A stretch of 7,114 bases of DNA from Thermodesulfobacteriota bacterium (GTDB lineage: Bacteria; Desulfobacterota; SM23-61), in the NCBI GenBank assembly GCA_030018715.1, contig JASEHN010000151.1, positions 1 to 7,114 of the forward strand. The letters run 5' to 3'. A program made the translations under genes and the position numbers. This document shows positions 4,726 through 7,114 of the stretch, piece after piece. How positions within the stretch are numbered: position 1 is the first letter of the stretch; each line of letters begins with the position of its first letter. Below the pieces are notes generated by a model that was given only the letters and a program-made list of their open reading frames with translations, did no database searches and was not told the origin of the DNA.

Positions 4726-7114
4726 GGGTCTGATTCCTTGAACTGTACCTGGATTTTTTGAACGCTTAGCGAGGGCCGGTTACCTTCAGGCCAGCCAAAG
4801 ATAAAATCCAGAACTTCCTCCGGCCGGATGATTCCTCCCGGGCCGGAACGAATCTTCATCTCCAGATTAAGTTCATCCACCAGCGAGAGGGATTCTACCA
4901 TAGTCTTCAGGTCTAAGGGTTTATTTTTCCTTGTCCAAAAAACCGGTATTTTTTCCTCTTGCAGGAAGAAGTCAATTTTTTTCGCCCGCAGGCCGTCAGG
5001 TTCAGTGAAGCTAATTCTATACAATACGTCGATAATACTATCAAAAATGGAGGGTGATTTCAAGCTAATTTCTTTTGTTTTTAGTATTTTTATCCCCGGC
5101 GGGAGAAGGGCATTCAGTCTGATGGCGGCCTCTTCAGGGTGGAGCATGCCCTGAATCTGGTAATCGAGGAATTCCGCGAAGCTTTCATAGCCGACGGGAA
5201 GGGGAGGGCCAAAAGACACTTTTGGCAAAGGGTGAAATCCTTGAGAAAAGACTAAAGGAAACTGAGCACGGCGGAAAGCCCGCATCATCGACCGGGACAA
5301 TTCCAGGTGGCCGATGAATTTGGCCGGCCCGGATTTGGCAAACTGCGAGCGAAAACGGCGGATCGGCAAAGGAAACTCATTTGGTTTTTTGGGTAGGGGA
5401 ATATTGGGGCAGGGGACCTCAAGATCATTGGCTATTCGGTTACTGAAAAGGTCAACCCCGCCGCAAACCCCGCAGCTATTGCAGGAGGCCCGGCGGCAGT
5501 CTCCAGTGGAAATTGCCGCAAAGGCCTTGCTGCGCTCCTCTTCAAGAAAGCGTTTATTGATCCGCGAATTTAGGTGGTCCCAGGGCAAGATTTCGTTAAG
5601 CTCCCTCCGGCGAAAGGCGTAAAAAAATGGATCCACGCCAGTCTGGGCAAAAGCTTTTTCCCAGAGGTCATAACGAAAATGATCTCCCCATCCATCCAGG
5701 CGGCAACCCAGGTTGTAGGCGGCCATAAGAGTCAGGCCCAGCCTGCGGTCGCCCCGGGCAAAGACTCCTTCCAGCAGGCTCAGCCGGGGGTCGGACCATT
5801 TCAGGCGAAACCCGTATTGTTCCAGGTTTTTGCGCAAATATTTTTGCTTCTTAGCCGTTTCTTCCGCAGGGCACTGGGGCTCCCATTGGAAAGGGGTGTG
5901 GGCTTTGGGTATAAAATTAGAGATGCTGACGTTAATATGGGCTGAGCCTTTAGCCCGGCGAGCCCCTGTTAGAGCTTTACGGCAAAGAGAAACGATGCCC
6001 CCAAGGTCCTCCTCTGTTTCAGTGGGAAGGCCGAGCATGAAGTAAAGTTTGACCATCTGCCAGTTGGCCATAAAAACAGCGCGGATGGTGGCCAGGAGGT
6101 CTTCTTCCGTGTTCCCTTTATTGATAACCTGGCGCAGGCGCTCTGTCCCGGCTTCGGGAGCCAGGGTAAATCCGGTTTTGCGCACTTCCCGGATCTTTTG
6201 GATGAGGGAAGGGGTGAGGGTTTCCACCCTGAGGGAAGGGAGAGAAACGGCCACTCGCTCATTCCGGTATTGATCGATGATGTGCGTAAGCAAAGGCTCA
6301 ATACATGAGTAATCACCCGTGCTCAGGGAAAGGAGGGAGACTTCATCATGTCCGGTGCTTTTTAGACCTTCTTCAACCAGATGTAAAATTACTTGGGGGG
6401 AACGCTCCCGCAGGGGGCGGTAGATCATTCCGGCCTGGCAAAAGCGGCATCCCCGGGTGCACCCCCGGGCGATTTCGATATTCAGGCGGTCGTGGATTAC
6501 TTCCATGTAAGGAAGGATGGGACGCTTGGGAAAATCGCCTCTGTCCAAATCTGGCAGAATGCAACGCAGAACAGTTGAATATCCCGTCTTCCGGGGAATG
6601 ATATTTTTGATTCTTCCGTCTGGTTCGTATTCAATCTGAAAAAAAGAGGGGATATAAACCCCTTCAATACCGGAGAGGCTGGTCAGAAGCTCGGCTTTAG
6701 ATTTAACCTTTTCGCGGGAATCGATAATATCCCGGCAAATTTTAAGGACCACTTCTTCCCCATCCCCTAGAACAAAGGCGTCAAAAAAATCAGTTAGGGG
6801 CTCGGGGTTGGCGGCGCAGGGGCCGCCGCCGATGATAATTGGATCATTCTCGCCCCGGTCCGCAGCTTTCAGAGGAATCCCGGAAAGGTCCAGGATATTC
6901 AAAACGCCGGTATAATTAAGCTCATACTGTAAGGAAAAACCAATGACATCGAACTCTTTCAACGGCAGAGAGGATTCCAGGGAGGTTAAAGGTAAGTCAC
7001 GTTCCCGGAGAAACTTTTCCATGTCGGGCCAGGGGGCGAAAACCCGCTCGCAGGCGACATCCGGGTGCTGGTTGAGGATATGGTAGAGGATTTGCAGCCC
7101 GAGGTGGGACATGC
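4707..7114 (-). CDS. Radical SAM protein (TIGR03960-like) fused to DUF2344 (TIGR03936-like), 5' end cut
   Basis: The family has no proven reaction. It combines a B12-binding-like N-terminal region, a radical SAM core and a C-terminal DUF2344 domain. Numbering from the first Met seen (7112), IIIGGGPCAANPEPL at 92-106 and FVLGDGEE at 113-120 belong to the N-terminal domain. The 4Fe-4S motif CTRGCRFC is Cys218/Cys222/Cys225. Conserved radical SAM segments include LSLSTGDYS at 261-269 and GFTLAPEAGTERLR at 314-327. A second cysteine cluster (Cys539, 544, 547, 550; CxxCGVC) precedes the DUF2344 part at about 587-801, with FAKSGPAKFIGHLELSR and FSQGFHPLPKVSFGPPLPVGYES. The Met at 7112 is almost certainly internal: relatives have about 45-50 residues before a GMSHLGL motif, and the preceding partial codon ends in GC, compatible with Gly. 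The gene is therefore open at the window edge. Its 3' end overlaps rng by 19 bp. Confidence 0.88.
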   Translation of the reverse strand, partial: MSHLGLQILYHILNQHPDVACERVFAPWPDMEKFLRERDLPLTSLESSLPLKEFDVIGFSLQYELNYTGVLNILDLSGIPLKAADRGENDPIIIGGGPCAANPEPLTDFFDAFVLGDGEEVVLKICRDIIDSREKVKSKAELLTSLSGIEGVYIPSFFQIEYEPDGRIKNIIPRKTGYSTVLRCILPDLDRGDFPKRPILPYMEVIHDRLNIEIARGCTRGCRFCQAGMIYRPLRERSPQVILHLVEEGLKSTGHDEVSLLSLSTGDYSCIEPLLTHIIDQYRNERVAVSLPSLRVETLTPSLIQKIREVRKTGFTLAPEAGTERLRQVINKGNTEEDLLATIRAVFMANWQMVKLYFMLGLPTETEEDLGGIVSLCRKALTGARRAKGSAHINVSISNFIPKAHTPFQWEPQCPAEETAKKQKYLRKNLEQYGFRLKWSDPRLSLLEGVFARGDRRLGLTLMAAYNLGCRLDGWGDHFRYDLWEKAFAQTGVDPFFYAFRRRELNEILPWDHLNSRINKRFLEEERSKAFAAISTGDCRRASCNSCGVCGGVDLFSNRIANDLEVPCPNIPLPKKPNEFPLPIRRFRSQFAKSGPAKFIGHLELSRSMMRAFRRAQFPLVFSQGFHPLPKVSFGPPLPVGYESFAEFLDYQIQGMLHPEEAAIRLNALLPPGIKILKTKEISLKSPSIFDSIIDVLYRISFTEPDGLRAKKIDFFLQEEKIPVFWTRKNKPLDLKTMVESLSLVDELNLEMKIRSGPGGIIRPEEVLDFIFGWPEGNRPSLSVQKIQVQFKESDPWPMKS

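Noticed and set aside
5969..6316. 115-codon minus-strand reading frame inside the radical SAM gene
   Set aside because: It is an out-of-frame shadow of a conserved radical SAM region, without domain or separate ribosome-binding evidence.
4707..7112. Met at 7112 as the true start of the radical SAM protein
   Set aside because: Relatives carry about 45-50 more residues before a GMSHLGL motif. The frame is open to the window edge, so the gene is partial.

Overview
The window reads as a compact housekeeping operon carried entirely on the minus strand. Transcription order, right to left, is: a radical SAM protein fused to a DUF2344 domain (5' end cut off by the window edge), ribonuclease G (rng), ribosomal proteins L21 (rplU) and L27 (rpmA), the ribosome-assembly GTPase Obg, and glutamate 5-kinase (proB). 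I found no plus-strand genes, RNA genes, CRISPR arrays, phage genes or transposase genes.

The gene order and protein style (a short RNase G with a CxxC zinc-link motif, Obg without a C-terminal OCT domain, and the radical SAM/DUF2344 protein next to rng-rplU-rpmA-obg-proB) suggest a Gram-negative anaerobe of the former Deltaproteobacteria (Desulfobacterota / Syntrophobacterales-like). This is inference from gene order and family knowledge; no search was run.

Layout. 4707-7114: radical SAM/DUF2344 protein, overlapping rng by 19 bp. 3160-4725: rng. 2939-3159: a 221-bp gap, mostly filled by a 157-bp palindromic MITE/REP-like repeat that starts 6 nt after the rng stop. 2624-2938: rplU. 2316-2591: rpmA. 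2257-2315: a short gap with a perfect hairpin and a tiny ORF. 1234-2256: obg. 113-1237: proB, whose ATG overlaps the obg stop (ATGA). 1-112: no gene; a second, GC-rich palindrome sits at 1-53.

The genes share a theme of RNA and ribosome biology: RNase G matures 16S rRNA and turns over RNA, L21 and L27 belong to the 50S subunit, and Obg is a 50S assembly GTPase. proB (proline synthesis) is a common passenger behind obg. The radical SAM protein has no known substrate, but its place in the operon hints at a ribosome- or RNA-related role.

The most notable observation is the start of obg. The conserved N-terminus is intact, but the codon where the initiator Met belongs is ATC. An in-frame TGA lies two codons upstream of it, and there is no ATG, GTG or TTG for 44 codons downstream. 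A well-placed Shine-Dalgarno sequence precedes the ATC, and an in-frame 7-codon mini-ORF ends just before it. A true AUC start, re-initiation from the mini-ORF, UGA readthrough and a single-base error are all possible.
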